Origin: Atopostipes sp963558565
GTDB taxonomy: Bacteria; Bacillota; Bacilli; Lactobacillales; Carnobacteriaceae_A
Assembly: GCA_963558565.1 (NCBI GenBank)
Contig: CAUWGX010000004.1
Span: forward strand, 1-64,000
Length of the DNA: 64,000 nt
Direction of reading: 5' to 3'
Positions 51,662 to 61,286 of the stretch are shown here, in pieces. A program made the translations under genes and the position numbers. Under the pieces are notes generated by a model. It ran no database searches. It was not told where the DNA came from and was given only the letters and a program-made list of their open reading frames with translations. The number at the start of each line of letters is the position of its first letter. Positions within the stretch are counted from its first letter, which is position 1.

Positions 51662-52993
51662 ATGAATCGCGAAACTACTTACCATTTTGTTGGCATTAAA
51701 GGTTCGGGTATGAGTGCTCTGGCGTTAATTCTGCATGAAGAGGGCTACAAAGTACAAGGATCTGATGTGGCTAAATATTTTTTTACGCAACAAGCACTAG
51801 AAGATAAAAACATTCCTATCTATGTTTTTGACGCAGATAATATCCAAGAAGGGCAAACGGTTATTGCGGGAAACGCATTTCCGGACACTCATGAAGAAAT
51901 TGTTCGAGCCAAAGAATTAGGCGTCCCGGTCATTCGCTACCACGAATTTATTGGCGATAAGATTATGGGCCATACAAGTGTGGCAGTGACCGGCTCGCAC
52001 GGGAAAACGACCACTACAGGACTACTCTCGCATGTCGTCAGTAACATGGAAGATACCAGTTACTTAATCGGTGATGGCACCGGCCGCGGAATTGAAGACG
52101 CGGATTATTTTGTGTTAGAAGCTTGTGAATATCGTCGTCATTTTCTCGCTTACAAAGCAGACTATGCGATTATTACGAACATTGATTTTGACCACCCGGA
52201 TTATTTCACCAGTATCGAAGATGTGGCACAAGCCTTTGATACCTTCGCTTTACAAACACGAAAACGCGTGATCGCTTGCGGCGATGATAAACGACTCCGA
52301 GAATTAGACGCCGCGGTTCCCATTACTTATTATGGCTTAGAAGACGGCAATGACGTCCAAGCCAAAAACATCGTCAAAGATACAGAAGGCTCATCCTTTG
52401 ATGTATACATTAACGACGAATTTTACCATAATTTTATGATCCCTTCTTTCGGGAATCATAATATTCAAAACGCGCTCAGTGTGATCGCTTTTGCGTACCA
52501 TGAAGGTTTAGACCCCGAAGAAGTCGCTAAAAACTTCTTGAGTTTCCCAGGGGTTAAACGTCGCTTTTCAGAAAAAGTGATCAGTGGTACCGTCATTATC
52601 GATGACTACGCACACCATCCCGCTGAAATTGAAGCAACGATCGATGCCGCGCGCCAGAAATATCCTGAACGTGAAATCGTGGCTGTTTTCCAACCCCACA
52701 CCTTCACGCGTACGGTCGCTTTAATGTCGGAATTTGCCCAAGCTTTAAACAAAGCCGACAGTGTATATTTAAGTGAAATCTTTACTTCTGCCCGTGAAGA
52801 AAACGGCGATGTAAAAATTCAAGACCTCTATGACAAAGTAGACAAAGCGAAAGGGATTCTTCCGGTTGAGGATGTTTCGCCATTACTTGAGCATCGAGGC
52901 GATGTCGTAGTCTTTATGGGGGCTGGCGACATTCAAAAATACGAACAAGCTTATCAAAAACTATTAACCTCACTCGAAAAAACAACGCATTAA
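51662..52993 (+). CDS. murC: UDP-N-acetylmuramate--L-alanine ligase
   Basis: 443 residues with GGAGGAAGAC before the ATG. MurC adds the first amino acid of the peptidoglycan stem peptide, using ATP. Motifs: 'HFVGIKGSGMSALA' (UDP-sugar binding), GSHGKTTT at 111-118 (ATP loop), 'EACEYRRHFL', 'NIDFDHPDYF' and 'DDYAHHPAEI'. It is monocistronic, after the small RNA and before a strong terminator. Confidence 0.98.
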   Translation: MNRETTYHFVGIKGSGMSALALILHEEGYKVQGSDVAKYFFTQQALEDKNIPIYVFDADNIQEGQTVIAGNAFPDTHEEIVRAKELGVPVIRYHEFIGDKIMGHTSVAVTGSHGKTTTTGLLSHVVSNMEDTSYLIGDGTGRGIEDADYFVLEACEYRRHFLAYKADYAIITNIDFDHPDYFTSIEDVAQAFDTFALQTRKRVIACGDDKRLRELDAAVPITYYGLEDGNDVQAKNIVKDTEGSSFDVYINDEFYHNFMIPSFGNHNIQNALSVIAFAYHEGLDPEEVAKNFLSFPGVKRRFSEKVISGTVIIDDYAHHPAEIEATIDAARQKYPEREIVAVFQPHTFTRTVALMSEFAQALNKADSVYLSEIFTSAREENGDVKIQDLYDKVDKAKGILPVEDVSPLLEHRGDVVVFMGAGDIQKYEQAYQKLLTSLEKTTH

Positions 52994-53001
52994 TACAAAA
53001 C

Positions 53002-53043
53002 AGAAAAGATGTTCGCACACTTGACGGACATCTTTTCTTTTTG
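53002..53043 (+). terminator. murC terminator
   Basis: AGAAAAGATGTTCG pairs with CGGACATCTTTTCT around a 9-base loop, then TTTTTG. Confidence 0.92.
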
Positions 53044-53082
53044 CTTTAAAAAGTTTCCTTTAGTGGGTTTGGCGATTAAGGA

Positions 53083-53216
53083 GAGCTAAGTATATTGTGT
53101 TTGTTTCGCTGAAATTGATTTTGAGCGAGATATTTGTGATTTATTTCGCTGAAAACGGATTTGAGCGAGATATTTATGATTTGTTTCGCTGAAAACGGAT
53201 TTGAGCGGGATATTTG
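53083..53216. repeat. 40-bp tandem repeats, left part of an array split by an IS
   Basis: The core TTTCGCTGAAA occurs at 53104, 53144 and 53184, exactly 40 bp apart, each followed by GAGCGAGATATTT. The last unit breaks off after GATATTTG where the IS256-family element starts. Unit length is not a multiple of three, so the open frames across it are not meaningful. Confidence 0.88.
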
Positions 53217-54641
53217 TGTTGTGTCTATATAATTGTGTAAATTGATAAAATAATAAAAGGTCACACCAACCTTTGTTACAATGTAATTACCCAAAAACAT
53301 TGAGAAAGGAAAATTGATGTGACCCAATTAAATTTTAATATAAATATGGAAGAATTAACAGAGGCAGTTTTAAATAGTGACTTGGACACAACCATGAAAT
53401 CGTTAGCTGTAATTATTTTTAACGCTTATATGGAAGCCGAAAGAGACGAACATATCCAAGCTGCGCGGTATGAAAGAAGTAATGTTCGTTCAGATTATCG
53501 AAATGGTTACTATGAACGTGAATACACGATGTCGATCGGAAATATTAACCTAAAGGTTCCTAGAACTCGCTCAGGTGATTTTTCTACTAAATTATTTCAA
53601 AAATATAAACGAATGGATCAATCTTTTGTATTAAGTATGGCCGAATGTGTCATCAATGGGGTTTCTACCAGAAAAGTGAGTAATATTGTTGAAGAATTAT
53701 GCGGGCAATCAGTATCAAAATCTTTTGTATCCAATGCGTTGAAACGCATTGATCCTGAAATTCAAGAGTTTCAAGAACGTTCACTTGTCGGGAATAATTA
53801 TCGTTATGTTTATGTCGACGCTATGTATATCAAAGCACGTGAAGATCATAAAATTGTCAGCAAAGCTGTCTACATCGCCTTAGGCGTAAATGATGAAGAC
53901 AAGAGAGAAATTATTGGCTTCAAAGTATCTGAAGAGGAATCTTATGAAGCATGGAGGAATTTCTTTCAAAGTATGCGTAGACGAGGATTAAAACAACCCA
54001 AAATGATTATTTCAGATGCGCATACAGGACTTAAAAAAGCAATTAAAGAAATCTTTGTAGGGACATCTTGGCAACGTTGCATTTTTCATTTTTTAAGAAA
54101 TATCACAGATAAGATGCCTAAGAAAGATAGTCAAAGAGCACGTAAGCTCGTTAGGAGAGCTCTTTACGCTTCTTCTGAACAAGAAGCTCGTGATCACAAA
54201 GCAACTTTTGAAAAGGAGTTCCAAGGGAACTCTCGATATGAAAAAGCTCTAGAAACCCTTGATGAGGGTTTTGATGATGCCATTCCATACTTAGGAGAAC
54301 CAGATTCTTATCATGTCTCCTTAAGAACGACGAATTGTGTAGAACGCTTAAATCAAGAGGTTCGTAGACGTGAGAAAGTCATTCGGATCTTCCCCAATGT
54401 TGACTCTGCCGTTCGATTAATCGGTGCTGTTTTACTTGATGAACATGAAAAATGGAGTAAAACAAAAGCAACCTTTTTAAAAGAACCAGATATTATTTGA
54501 ATAATGATTTTATTAAGGTTTGAGTCTTTGGATTAAGAATATTTTTTATTAGGGGGTTTGGGGGGATTAAGCCCCCCAATAACCTACTTTAGAAACATAA
54601 TAATTACATTGGAAAATTTACACAAGTCTTTGGACTTGACC
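53217..54641 (+). mobile_element. IS256-family insertion sequence, about 1425 bp
   Basis: It contains an intact transposase gene. The subterminal sequence TTGTGTAAATT appears inverted 16 bases from each proposed end (53233 and 54615 region), although the outermost bases match poorly. GATATTTG flanks both sides (53209-53216 and 54642-54649) and fits an 8-bp target duplication, but this octamer also occurs in neighbouring repeat units. A GC hairpin (GGGGGG/CCCCCC at about 54551-54580) lies after the transposase. The ends are accurate to a few bases. Confidence 0.82.
53319..54500 (+). CDS. IS256-family transposase
   Basis: 393 residues from GTG 53319 with a GAAAGG site 10 bases upstream. The mutator-type DDE core is intact: the first Asp in 'YVYVDAMYIKAR', the second in 'IISDAHTGL', and Glu in 'TNCVERLNQEVRRR'. 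'SWQRCIFHFLRN' is the usual family segment between them. The N-terminal 'NGYYEREYTMSIGNINLKVPR' is characteristic. No internal stop or frameshift is seen, so the element may still be active. It lies in the same direction as murC and polA. Confidence 0.96.
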   Translation: MTQLNFNINMEELTEAVLNSDLDTTMKSLAVIIFNAYMEAERDEHIQAARYERSNVRSDYRNGYYEREYTMSIGNINLKVPRTRSGDFSTKLFQKYKRMDQSFVLSMAECVINGVSTRKVSNIVEELCGQSVSKSFVSNALKRIDPEIQEFQERSLVGNNYRYVYVDAMYIKAREDHKIVSKAVYIALGVNDEDKREIIGFKVSEEESYEAWRNFFQSMRRRGLKQPKMIISDAHTGLKKAIKEIFVGTSWQRCIFHFLRNITDKMPKKDSQRARKLVRRALYASSEQEARDHKATFEKEFQGNSRYEKALETLDEGFDDAIPYLGEPDSYHVSLRTTNCVERLNQEVRRREKVIRIFPNVDSAVRLIGAVLLDEHEKWSKTKATFLKEPDII

Positions 54642-54806
54642 GATATTTGTGGTTTGTTTCGCTGAAATCGAATTTGAGCGGGATATTTATGATTTGTTTC
54701 GCTGAAATTAGATTTGAGTGAGATATTTGTGGTTTGTTTCGCTGAAATCGAATTTGAGCGAGATATATGGGATTTGTCTTGGTGAAATCCATTTTGAACG
54801 AGATAA
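54642..54806. repeat. 40-bp tandem repeats, right part of the split array
   Basis: TTTCGCTGAAA recurs at 54658, 54698 and 54738, with a degenerate fourth unit (GTCTTGGTGAAA) at about 54775. Spacing is again 40 bp. Joining this to the left part at GATATTTGTG restores a regular unit, so the IS inserted into an existing array of about seven units. Confidence 0.88.
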
Positions 54807-54959
54807 CCTCACCTTATTTCACAAGGGTTGTGAGAACCAGGGAGCACAGCACCCTATCTCTCGAAATTTTCGCAATCTGCTTTGTTTCTTTAGATAACCG
54901 CTGATTTTTGTTAAAATGAGAAGGACAAAATACGAAGTAGCGCAGAAGGAGTTTATATT

Positions 54960-57617
54960 TTGAGTAAAAATAAATTATTATTGATTGACGGACACAGTGT
55001 GGTCTTCCGAGCTTTTTATGCACTACACAGTCAATTGGAACGTATGAAAAATTCGAACGGTCTACATACGAACGCACTCTACGGCTTTCACAATATGCTG
55101 GACAATATAATGGCCAAAGAACAGCCGACGCATGCGATGGTGGCTTTTGATGCAGGCTCCACCACTTTTCGTCATGAGTTTTTTGATGACTATAAGGGTG
55201 GGCGTGACTCCATGCCGGGTGAGCTGTCGGAACAGATGCCTTATCTAAAAGAATTACTGCAAGCTTTTGGGATTAAAAGCTATGAATTACCGAATTACGA
55301 AGCGGATGATATTATTGGCACGATGGCAGAAGCGGCCGCTAAAGAAGGCTATGAAGTCGTCATCGTCAGTGGAGACAAGGATTTGGTACAATTAGCGACG
55401 GACGAGATCCGTGTTGACATTACGGTGAAAGGTGTTAGCAATGTCGAAGAGTACACGCCTGAAACCGTTAAGGAATTGATGGGTGTACGTCCGGATCAAG
55501 TCGTCGATTACCTCGGACTTTCAGGGGACCCATCGGACAACATTCCAGGAGTGACCGGTGTTGGCGATAAAACAGCGATTAAGTTGTTAGACCAATACGA
55601 CACGATGGAAAATCTGTATGACCATATTGATGAAATGAATCCCTCCAAACGAAAAGAAAATTTAATCAACGAAAAAGATACCGCCTTTCTTAGTAAAAAA
55701 CTCGCGCAAATCAACACAGAAGCACCGATCGAAGTCAGTGTGGAAGAGGTGGATTATGCGGGGCGCGATATGGAAAAATTGATCGCTTTTTATAAAGAGA
55801 TGGACTTCAATTCGCACCTTGAACGCTTAGATACGACCGAATATATGGATTTATTAAGTGACGAAGCAAAACATGAAGTAGAGTACACAGTTGTCGAAGA
55901 GATTACGCCTGAGATGTTCACCGAGCAGTCGGCCTTTTATTTAGAAATGTTAGCCGATAATTACCATCAAGCGCCGATTGAAGCAGTCGCTTGGGGCACG
56001 GATGAACAAGTTTATGTGACAGACATCGAGACTGCGCTAGCTTCAGACGCTTTCAAAGATTATATTCAAAATGAAGCCCACCATAAATTCACGTATGACG
56101 CGAAAGCAGCTTATGTCGCGTTGACATTGCGTGAGTTGGACTTAATGGGTGTGAATTTTGATACGATGTTGGCTTCTTATTTACTCACGTCTGAAGATAG
56201 TAGTGGAGACTTTGCAGATATTGCGGAAAAACATGGCTATCAAGGCGTGTTACCGGATGAAGCCGTTTACGGGAAAGGTAAAAGCATTGCGGTACCGGAA
56301 GAGAAAGAAAAAATGTATAAACATGTCGCTACGAAAGTAGACGCGATTTTTAATTTGAAAGACAAGATGTCCGAAGAATTGATCGCGAATGAACAGGAAG
56401 AACTGTTGTATGACATTGAACTCCCTTTGACTTTTATTTTAGGGGATATGGAAATCGATGGGATCAAAGTCGACCGGGAACAAATTGAGAAGTTACAAGT
56501 CGAATTTGCAGAGATCTTGACCGATATTGAAAAAACCATCTATGAACTAGCAGGCGAAGAATTTAACATTAATTCGCCGAAACAGTTAAGTGTTATTTTA
56601 TTTGAAAAGATGGGCTACACACCGATCCGAAAAACGAAAACCGGCTATTCAACGGCACAGGATGTGCTAGAGAAGTTGCAAGATGAAGCGCCGATTGTCG
56701 AGTATATTTTAAGATACCGCCAAATCGCAAAAATTCAATCGACTTATGTGGATGGTTTACTGAAAGTAATTGACGACGAAACGGGACTTGTGCATACGCG
56801 TTACCAACAAACGATTGCGCGTACGGGACGTTTAAGTTCGGTCGATCCTAATTTACAAAATATTCCAGTACGCTTAGAAGAAGGGCGTAAAATTCGACAA
56901 GCATTCGTGCCGCGAAAAGAGGATTGGAAGTTATTCTCAGCGGACTATTCTCAAATTGAACTGCGAATTTTAGCGCATATTTCGGAAGATAAACATTTAA
57001 TTGAAACCTTCCAGCGCAATGAAGATGTCCATACCACGACCGCTGTAAGAGTGTTTGATTTAGAGAGTGCAGATGAAGTGACACCGAATATGCGTCGAGA
57101 TGCAAAAGCGGTGAACTTCGGTATTGTTTACGGTATTTCGGATTATGGTTTATCAGAAAGCTTAAATATTAGCCGGGCGGAAGCGAAAGATTATATTGAT
57201 ACGTACTTTGAACGCTTCCCAGGTGTGAAAGAATATATTGATGACATTATTCGCGAAGCGAAAGAAGCGGGTTATGTAGAGACGATTTTCCACCGCCGTC
57301 GTTATTTACCAGATATTAACTCGCGCAACTTTAATATTCGTACCTTTGCGGAAAGAACCGCCATGAATACACCGATTCAAGGAAGTGCGGCGGATATTAT
57401 TAAAGTAGCGATGGTCCAAGTGGCGGAACGTTTACAGAAAGAAAACTTAGAAGCAAATATGTTACTACAAGTGCATGATGAGTTAGTCTTTGAAGCGCCG
57501 GAAGCGGAAATTCCAGCTTTGAAAAAACTCGTCGAAGAAACGATGGAACATGCTTTAGAGCTGTCGATTCCGTTACTCGTCGAAAGTAACTCCGGTGACA
57601 CTTGGTATGATTTATAA
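54960..57617 (+). CDS. polA: DNA polymerase I
   Basis: 885 residues from TTG 54960, 8 bases after AGAAGGAG. The N-terminal 5' nuclease domain is complete ('LLIDGHSVVFRAFYAL', 'PNYEADDIIGTMA', 'VSGDKDLVQL', 'GVTGVGDKTAIKLL'). The middle exonuclease-like domain lacks the proofreading acidic residues, as in other Gram-positive PolA. The polymerase domain has 'DYSQIELRILAH', 'RRDAKAVNFGIVYG' and 'VHDELVFE'. It fills gaps in repair and replaces RNA primers. It heads the polA-mutM-coaE cluster. Confidence 0.98.
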   Translation: MSKNKLLLIDGHSVVFRAFYALHSQLERMKNSNGLHTNALYGFHNMLDNIMAKEQPTHAMVAFDAGSTTFRHEFFDDYKGGRDSMPGELSEQMPYLKELLQAFGIKSYELPNYEADDIIGTMAEAAAKEGYEVVIVSGDKDLVQLATDEIRVDITVKGVSNVEEYTPETVKELMGVRPDQVVDYLGLSGDPSDNIPGVTGVGDKTAIKLLDQYDTMENLYDHIDEMNPSKRKENLINEKDTAFLSKKLAQINTEAPIEVSVEEVDYAGRDMEKLIAFYKEMDFNSHLERLDTTEYMDLLSDEAKHEVEYTVVEEITPEMFTEQSAFYLEMLADNYHQAPIEAVAWGTDEQVYVTDIETALASDAFKDYIQNEAHHKFTYDAKAAYVALTLRELDLMGVNFDTMLASYLLTSEDSSGDFADIAEKHGYQGVLPDEAVYGKGKSIAVPEEKEKMYKHVATKVDAIFNLKDKMSEELIANEQEELLYDIELPLTFILGDMEIDGIKVDREQIEKLQVEFAEILTDIEKTIYELAGEEFNINSPKQLSVILFEKMGYTPIRKTKTGYSTAQDVLEKLQDEAPIVEYILRYRQIAKIQSTYVDGLLKVIDDETGLVHTRYQQTIARTGRLSSVDPNLQNIPVRLEEGRKIRQAFVPRKEDWKLFSADYSQIELRILAHISEDKHLIETFQRNEDVHTTTAVRVFDLESADEVTPNMRRDAKAVNFGIVYGISDYGLSESLNISRAEAKDYIDTYFERFPGVKEYIDDIIREAKEAGYVETIFHRRRYLPDINSRNFNIRTFAERTAMNTPIQGSAADIIKVAMVQVAERLQKENLEANMLLQVHDELVFEAPEAEIPALKKLVEETMEHALELSIPLLVESNSGDTWYDL

Positions 57618-57657
57618 AAAGAAAGTAGTTCGTTAGAAAGAATGGAGCGGAAGATTT

Positions 57658-58503
57658 TTGCCAGAATTACCAGAAGTAGAAAATGTCAGACAAGGATTAA
57701 ATAATCTCGTCGTCGGCGAAACGATTGCGAAGGTCGAAGTCCGTTGGCCGCGCATCATCGAATCGCCGGCGGTGAATGAATTTTCAAGACGGCTCGTGGG
57801 GCAAGAAATTGAAGCTGTGCGTCGCCGTGGGAAATTTTTATTGTTTTATTTTACCGATGGTGTCTTGATTTCGCACTTGCGGATGGAAGGAAAATACCAA
57901 TTGGTAGAACCGTCGGCGACCGGACAACTTCCGCGTCGTACGAAACATACGCATGTGATTTTTCATTTAGAAAGTGGCAAGAAATTATGGTATCTCGATG
58001 TGCGCAAATTTGGACGCATGAGTTTAGTGGCGAAAGGGGAAGAATTTGAACATAAATCGCTCGCTAAATTAGGACCCGAACCGACTGCGGAAGATTTTGC
58101 TTTAGAGGATATGCAAGAATTCTTAACGCGGCGCACCAAAGCGATTAAAGGCGTCTTGTTGGACCAGCAAATTGTCGTCGGCATTGGGAATATTTATGCG
58201 GATGAGATTTTATTTCGAGCGCAAATCCACCCAGTGACTCCGGCCAATCGCTTAACCGAGAGTGAAGAAATACGATTGCACGAAGCGATTATTGAAACAC
58301 TCGACGAAGCGATCGCGAACGGGGGAACCACGATTCGTTCTTATCAAAATGCCTTTGGCGATGTCGGGACCTTTCAAGAGCAATTACAAGTGTATGGCAG
58401 AGACGGTGAAGCTTGTGTAAACTGTGGCAATGAGATTGAAAAAATAAAAGTTGCCGGTCGCGGGACGCACTATTGTCCTGTTTGCCAGCCGATGAAAGAG
58501 TGA
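57658..58503 (+). CDS. mutM: Formamidopyrimidine-DNA glycosylase
   Basis: 281 residues from TTG 57658, giving the obligatory 'MPELPEVE' start in which Pro2 is the Schiff-base nucleophile and Glu3 the acid. It removes 8-oxoguanine and related lesions. The helix-two-turn-helix 'GIGNIYADEILF' and a C-terminal zinc finger (Cys253, Cys256, Cys272, Cys275) are intact. It follows polA by 40 bases, so excision and resynthesis enzymes share a locus. Confidence 0.98.
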   Translation: MPELPEVENVRQGLNNLVVGETIAKVEVRWPRIIESPAVNEFSRRLVGQEIEAVRRRGKFLLFYFTDGVLISHLRMEGKYQLVEPSATGQLPRRTKHTHVIFHLESGKKLWYLDVRKFGRMSLVAKGEEFEHKSLAKLGPEPTAEDFALEDMQEFLTRRTKAIKGVLLDQQIVVGIGNIYADEILFRAQIHPVTPANRLTESEEIRLHEAIIETLDEAIANGGTTIRSYQNAFGDVGTFQEQLQVYGRDGEACVNCGNEIEKIKVAGRGTHYCPVCQPMKE

Positions 58504-58508
58504 ATACC

Positions 58509-59126
58509 ATGATCAAAGTATTAGGCCTGACCGGCGGCATTGCTTCCGGCAAATCAACGGTCAGTCGTTATTTAAAAAGTTTACAGATTCCGATTGTGGA
58601 TGCCGATCTGATTGCGCGGGAAGTGATGCGTGCGGGAACACCCACCGTCCAGAAAATCGCTGAAACCTTTGGGCCAGAATTTTTGCTGGAAGATGGCGAA
58701 GTAGATCGACAACGTTTGGGCACAACAATTTTTGACGATCCTGAAAAACGCCAAACTTTAAATGAGATTGTTCAAGGAGAAATCCGGCAAGAAATTTTAG
58801 CGGCGAAAGAAGTGCTATTGGCGGAAAATCATCCTTTAATTGTTTTAGATATCCCACTCCTTTATGAGGAAGCATATGAAACAGAAGTGGATGAGGTGTT
58901 GGTAGTTTTTGTCGACCAAGAAACGCAGTGCAAACGCCTATTACAAAGAAATCCTGAACTCTCAGAAGCCGATGCGCGTCAGCGGATTGCTGCACAACTG
59001 CCGCTCACGGAGAAAGCAGCAACCGCTGATATTTTAATCGATAATAATGGGACCGTGGAAGCGACCTTAAAACAAGTCAATGATTGGTTACGAGCGAACT
59101 TTGGCGATCAGTTGATCAAAGAGTAA
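58509..59126 (+). CDS. coaE: Dephospho-CoA kinase
   Basis: 205 residues from the ATG at 58509, 5 bases after the mutM stop. It performs the last step of coenzyme A synthesis. The P-loop is GGIASGKST (9-17), followed by 'VDADLIAREVM' and 'LDIPLLYEEAYE'. The mutM-coaE pairing is conserved in Firmicutes. The 205-bp gap after it shows no gene, only the likely nrdR -10 box (TATAAT at about 59294). Confidence 0.96.
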   Translation: MIKVLGLTGGIASGKSTVSRYLKSLQIPIVDADLIAREVMRAGTPTVQKIAETFGPEFLLEDGEVDRQRLGTTIFDDPEKRQTLNEIVQGEIRQEILAAKEVLLAENHPLIVLDIPLLYEEAYETEVDEVLVVFVDQETQCKRLLQRNPELSEADARQRIAAQLPLTEKAATADILIDNNGTVEATLKQVNDWLRANFGDQLIKE

Positions 59127-59331
59127 CAACGAACCGAGAACGATTCATAAGTAGTTGAAGCTAGAACACTTCATATGGACGTCCTTTACTGAATGGTGAT
59201 CGCTTTTGGCCGAAAAAGCAGCCGATCGTTAGATTATTTCAAAAATCAAGCAAAAGATCTTGAATTTATTTCCGTCCCTCGTCTTCCTTATGCTATAATT
59301 GGAGACAAGAAAACAAAAAGGACTGATTTGA

Positions 59332-59802
59332 ATGAAGTGCCCAAATTGTTCACATATTGGCAGTCGTGTCATTGATAGTCGGCCTTCTGACGAAGGGATG
59401 GCTATTCGGCGACGTCGCGAATGTGAAAATTGCGGATATCGATTTACGACTTATGAACGGATTGAACAAACCCCACTCTTGGTGGTGAAGAAAAATGGTG
59501 ACCGTGAAGAATTTGATCGCTCAAAAATTCTGCGCGGGATTCATCGTGCCTTTGAGAAACGGCCATTTTCTGCCGAAGAACAAGATGAAATTGTGAGCCG
59601 GGTCGAAGCGAAAATTCGCGATGAAGGCTTACGCGAGATTCAATCGGAAGAAATCGGCGAGTATGTAATGGATGAACTAGCGCAAGTGGATGATGTGGCT
59701 TATATTCGGTTTGCGAGTGTTTACCGTCAATTTCAAGATATCGAAGTCTTTATGCAAGAGATGAAAAACATTGGCGATAAACAGGATGAACTAGAAGAAT
59801 AA
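59332..59802 (+). CDS. nrdR: Transcriptional repressor NrdR
   Basis: 156 residues. NrdR represses ribonucleotide reductase genes when bound to ATP/dATP. The zinc ribbon uses Cys3, Cys6, Cys31 and Cys34, with the basic 'AIRRRRECENCGYRF' segment for DNA binding. The ATP-cone spans about 49-139 ('VVKKNGDREEFDRSKI'). No nrd gene or NrdR box pair was found nearby. It leads the nrdR-dnaB-dnaI cluster. Confidence 0.98.
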   Translation: MKCPNCSHIGSRVIDSRPSDEGMAIRRRRECENCGYRFTTYERIEQTPLLVVKKNGDREEFDRSKILRGIHRAFEKRPFSAEEQDEIVSRVEAKIRDEGLREIQSEEIGEYVMDELAQVDDVAYIRFASVYRQFQDIEVFMQEMKNIGDKQDELEE

Positions 59803-59840
59803 TGGCTAAAAAACAAAAGTAGAGAGGAGACATGTAGCAG

Positions 59841-61286
59841 ATGACGACGAATAACTACCCGTGGAAAGTGATTGATCCGAAAGATTATGTTCAAATTGAA
59901 GCGAATCAATCGATAACGTTTAAAGATGTGCATGTCCTAACTAAGCTGTACCGCCCTTTAATTGGCGCGCAGGCTTACTCTTTATATCTTTCGTTTTTTG
60001 CGGATTTAGATTTCCAAACGAATGTGAAAGGAACGACGATTTCGGAGTTACTGACGAAATTGGATATTGGCATTCCTGATTTTTACCATGCGCGCATTCG
60101 CCTCGAGGGCTTAGGCCTTTTACGGATTTACCGTTCAAAAGAAGAAGAGGGTAGCTATTTTTATGAACTGATGCCGCCCCTGTCTGCCGAAGCTTTCTTT
60201 AAAGATAGTTTGTTGCGCACGTTGTTAATTGAAAAAATTGGTGAGCGTTTATTCCAAGAAGCGTTGGATACGTTACTGATCCCGACGGAAGATAAGCAAG
60301 CATACGAAGAAACGACGCGTTCTTTCTTAGATGTTTATCACTTTGATTTTCAAAATACTGAGGTCCTCAGTCAAACAGACTTTATGCCGTTTGATAGTCC
60401 CCAGCGACCAAAAATTGCGGAAACGATTGAAAATACCGATACCTTTGATTATGACTTTTTCAAAGCCGGTTTAGATAAACATTTTGTGAGCCGCGAGAGC
60501 TTAACCGCAGAAATTAAAGAATTAATTTATACGTTTCATATTGTTTATGGCATTGATGAAATGACCATGCAAGGGTTGATTTTGGAAAGTGCGGATGTAG
60601 ACTCAGGGAAAGTGAACAAAAATAAATTCACGAAAAATGTCCAAGACAATTACGCGAACAAGCAAAAAGCCAAAGGCATTAAAAGTGAACAGCAACTTCA
60701 AGGCGAAGCAAAAGAAGCGGAACCGGCCGTGGATACGAGCGAATTACAAAAAGAGGGCTTTTCGAAATCAGAAATTGCGATTATTAATCACGCGAAAAAA
60801 ACACCGCCTGCTAATTATTTAAGTTCCATCAAGGAGCAAAAAGGCGGCTTTGTCACAACGAACGAACAATGGGTGTTGAAAGAACTCGTAGAACAATCGC
60901 CGTTGACAAAAGAAGTGATCAATATCTTATTGAACTACATTTTAGTGGGCAAAGAATCGGTGATGTTGGAGAAGAACTATGCGATGACGATTGCCAATGA
61001 TTGGGCACAAAATGGCGTCAAGTCAGCAGAACAAGCCATCTCTAAAATTAAGACGCTGTACACGCAGCCGCGCAAAACGAATAACCGCGGACAACAGCAA
61101 GGAAAGAGAAATTACAACAATCCTTACCAAAAACCGCGCCGCGAAGAAAAATTACCCGACTGGGCCAAAGGCGAAAAGAAAGATACCGAGCAAGAAGACC
61201 AATTAGTTTCAGCGGAAGAATCGGACTCCTTGCAAGAACGTCTGGCTCGACTCCGCAAATTACGGGAAGAACAGGAGGATAATTAA
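59841..61286 (+). CDS. dnaB: Replication initiation / membrane attachment protein DnaB (helicase loader)
   Basis: 481 residues with GAGGAGA before the ATG. This is the Gram-positive DnaB, a helicase-loading co-factor and not the replicative helicase. The N-terminal winged-helix region ('VLTKLYRPLIGAQAYSLY', 'LEGLGLLRIY') and a C-terminal DnaB_2/DnaD-like domain ('PPANYLSSIKEQKGG', 'LLNYILVGKES') are visible. The last 80 residues are charged and low complexity. Its stop codon overlaps the dnaI start by one base. Confidence 0.94.
   Translation: MTTNNYPWKVIDPKDYVQIEANQSITFKDVHVLTKLYRPLIGAQAYSLYLSFFADLDFQTNVKGTTISELLTKLDIGIPDFYHARIRLEGLGLLRIYRSKEEEGSYFYELMPPLSAEAFFKDSLLRTLLIEKIGERLFQEALDTLLIPTEDKQAYEETTRSFLDVYHFDFQNTEVLSQTDFMPFDSPQRPKIAETIENTDTFDYDFFKAGLDKHFVSRESLTAEIKELIYTFHIVYGIDEMTMQGLILESADVDSGKVNKNKFTKNVQDNYANKQKAKGIKSEQQLQGEAKEAEPAVDTSELQKEGFSKSEIAIINHAKKTPPANYLSSIKEQKGGFVTTNEQWVLKELVEQSPLTKEVINILLNYILVGKESVMLEKNYAMTIANDWAQNGVKSAEQAISKIKTLYTQPRKTNNRGQQQGKRNYNNPYQKPRREEKLPDWAKGEKKDTEQEDQLVSAEESDSLQERLARLRKLREEQEDN

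Noticed and set aside
53076..53327. Minus-strand frames across the 40-bp repeats
   Set aside because: The period is not a multiple of three, so the translation changes frame from unit to unit, and no start site is present.
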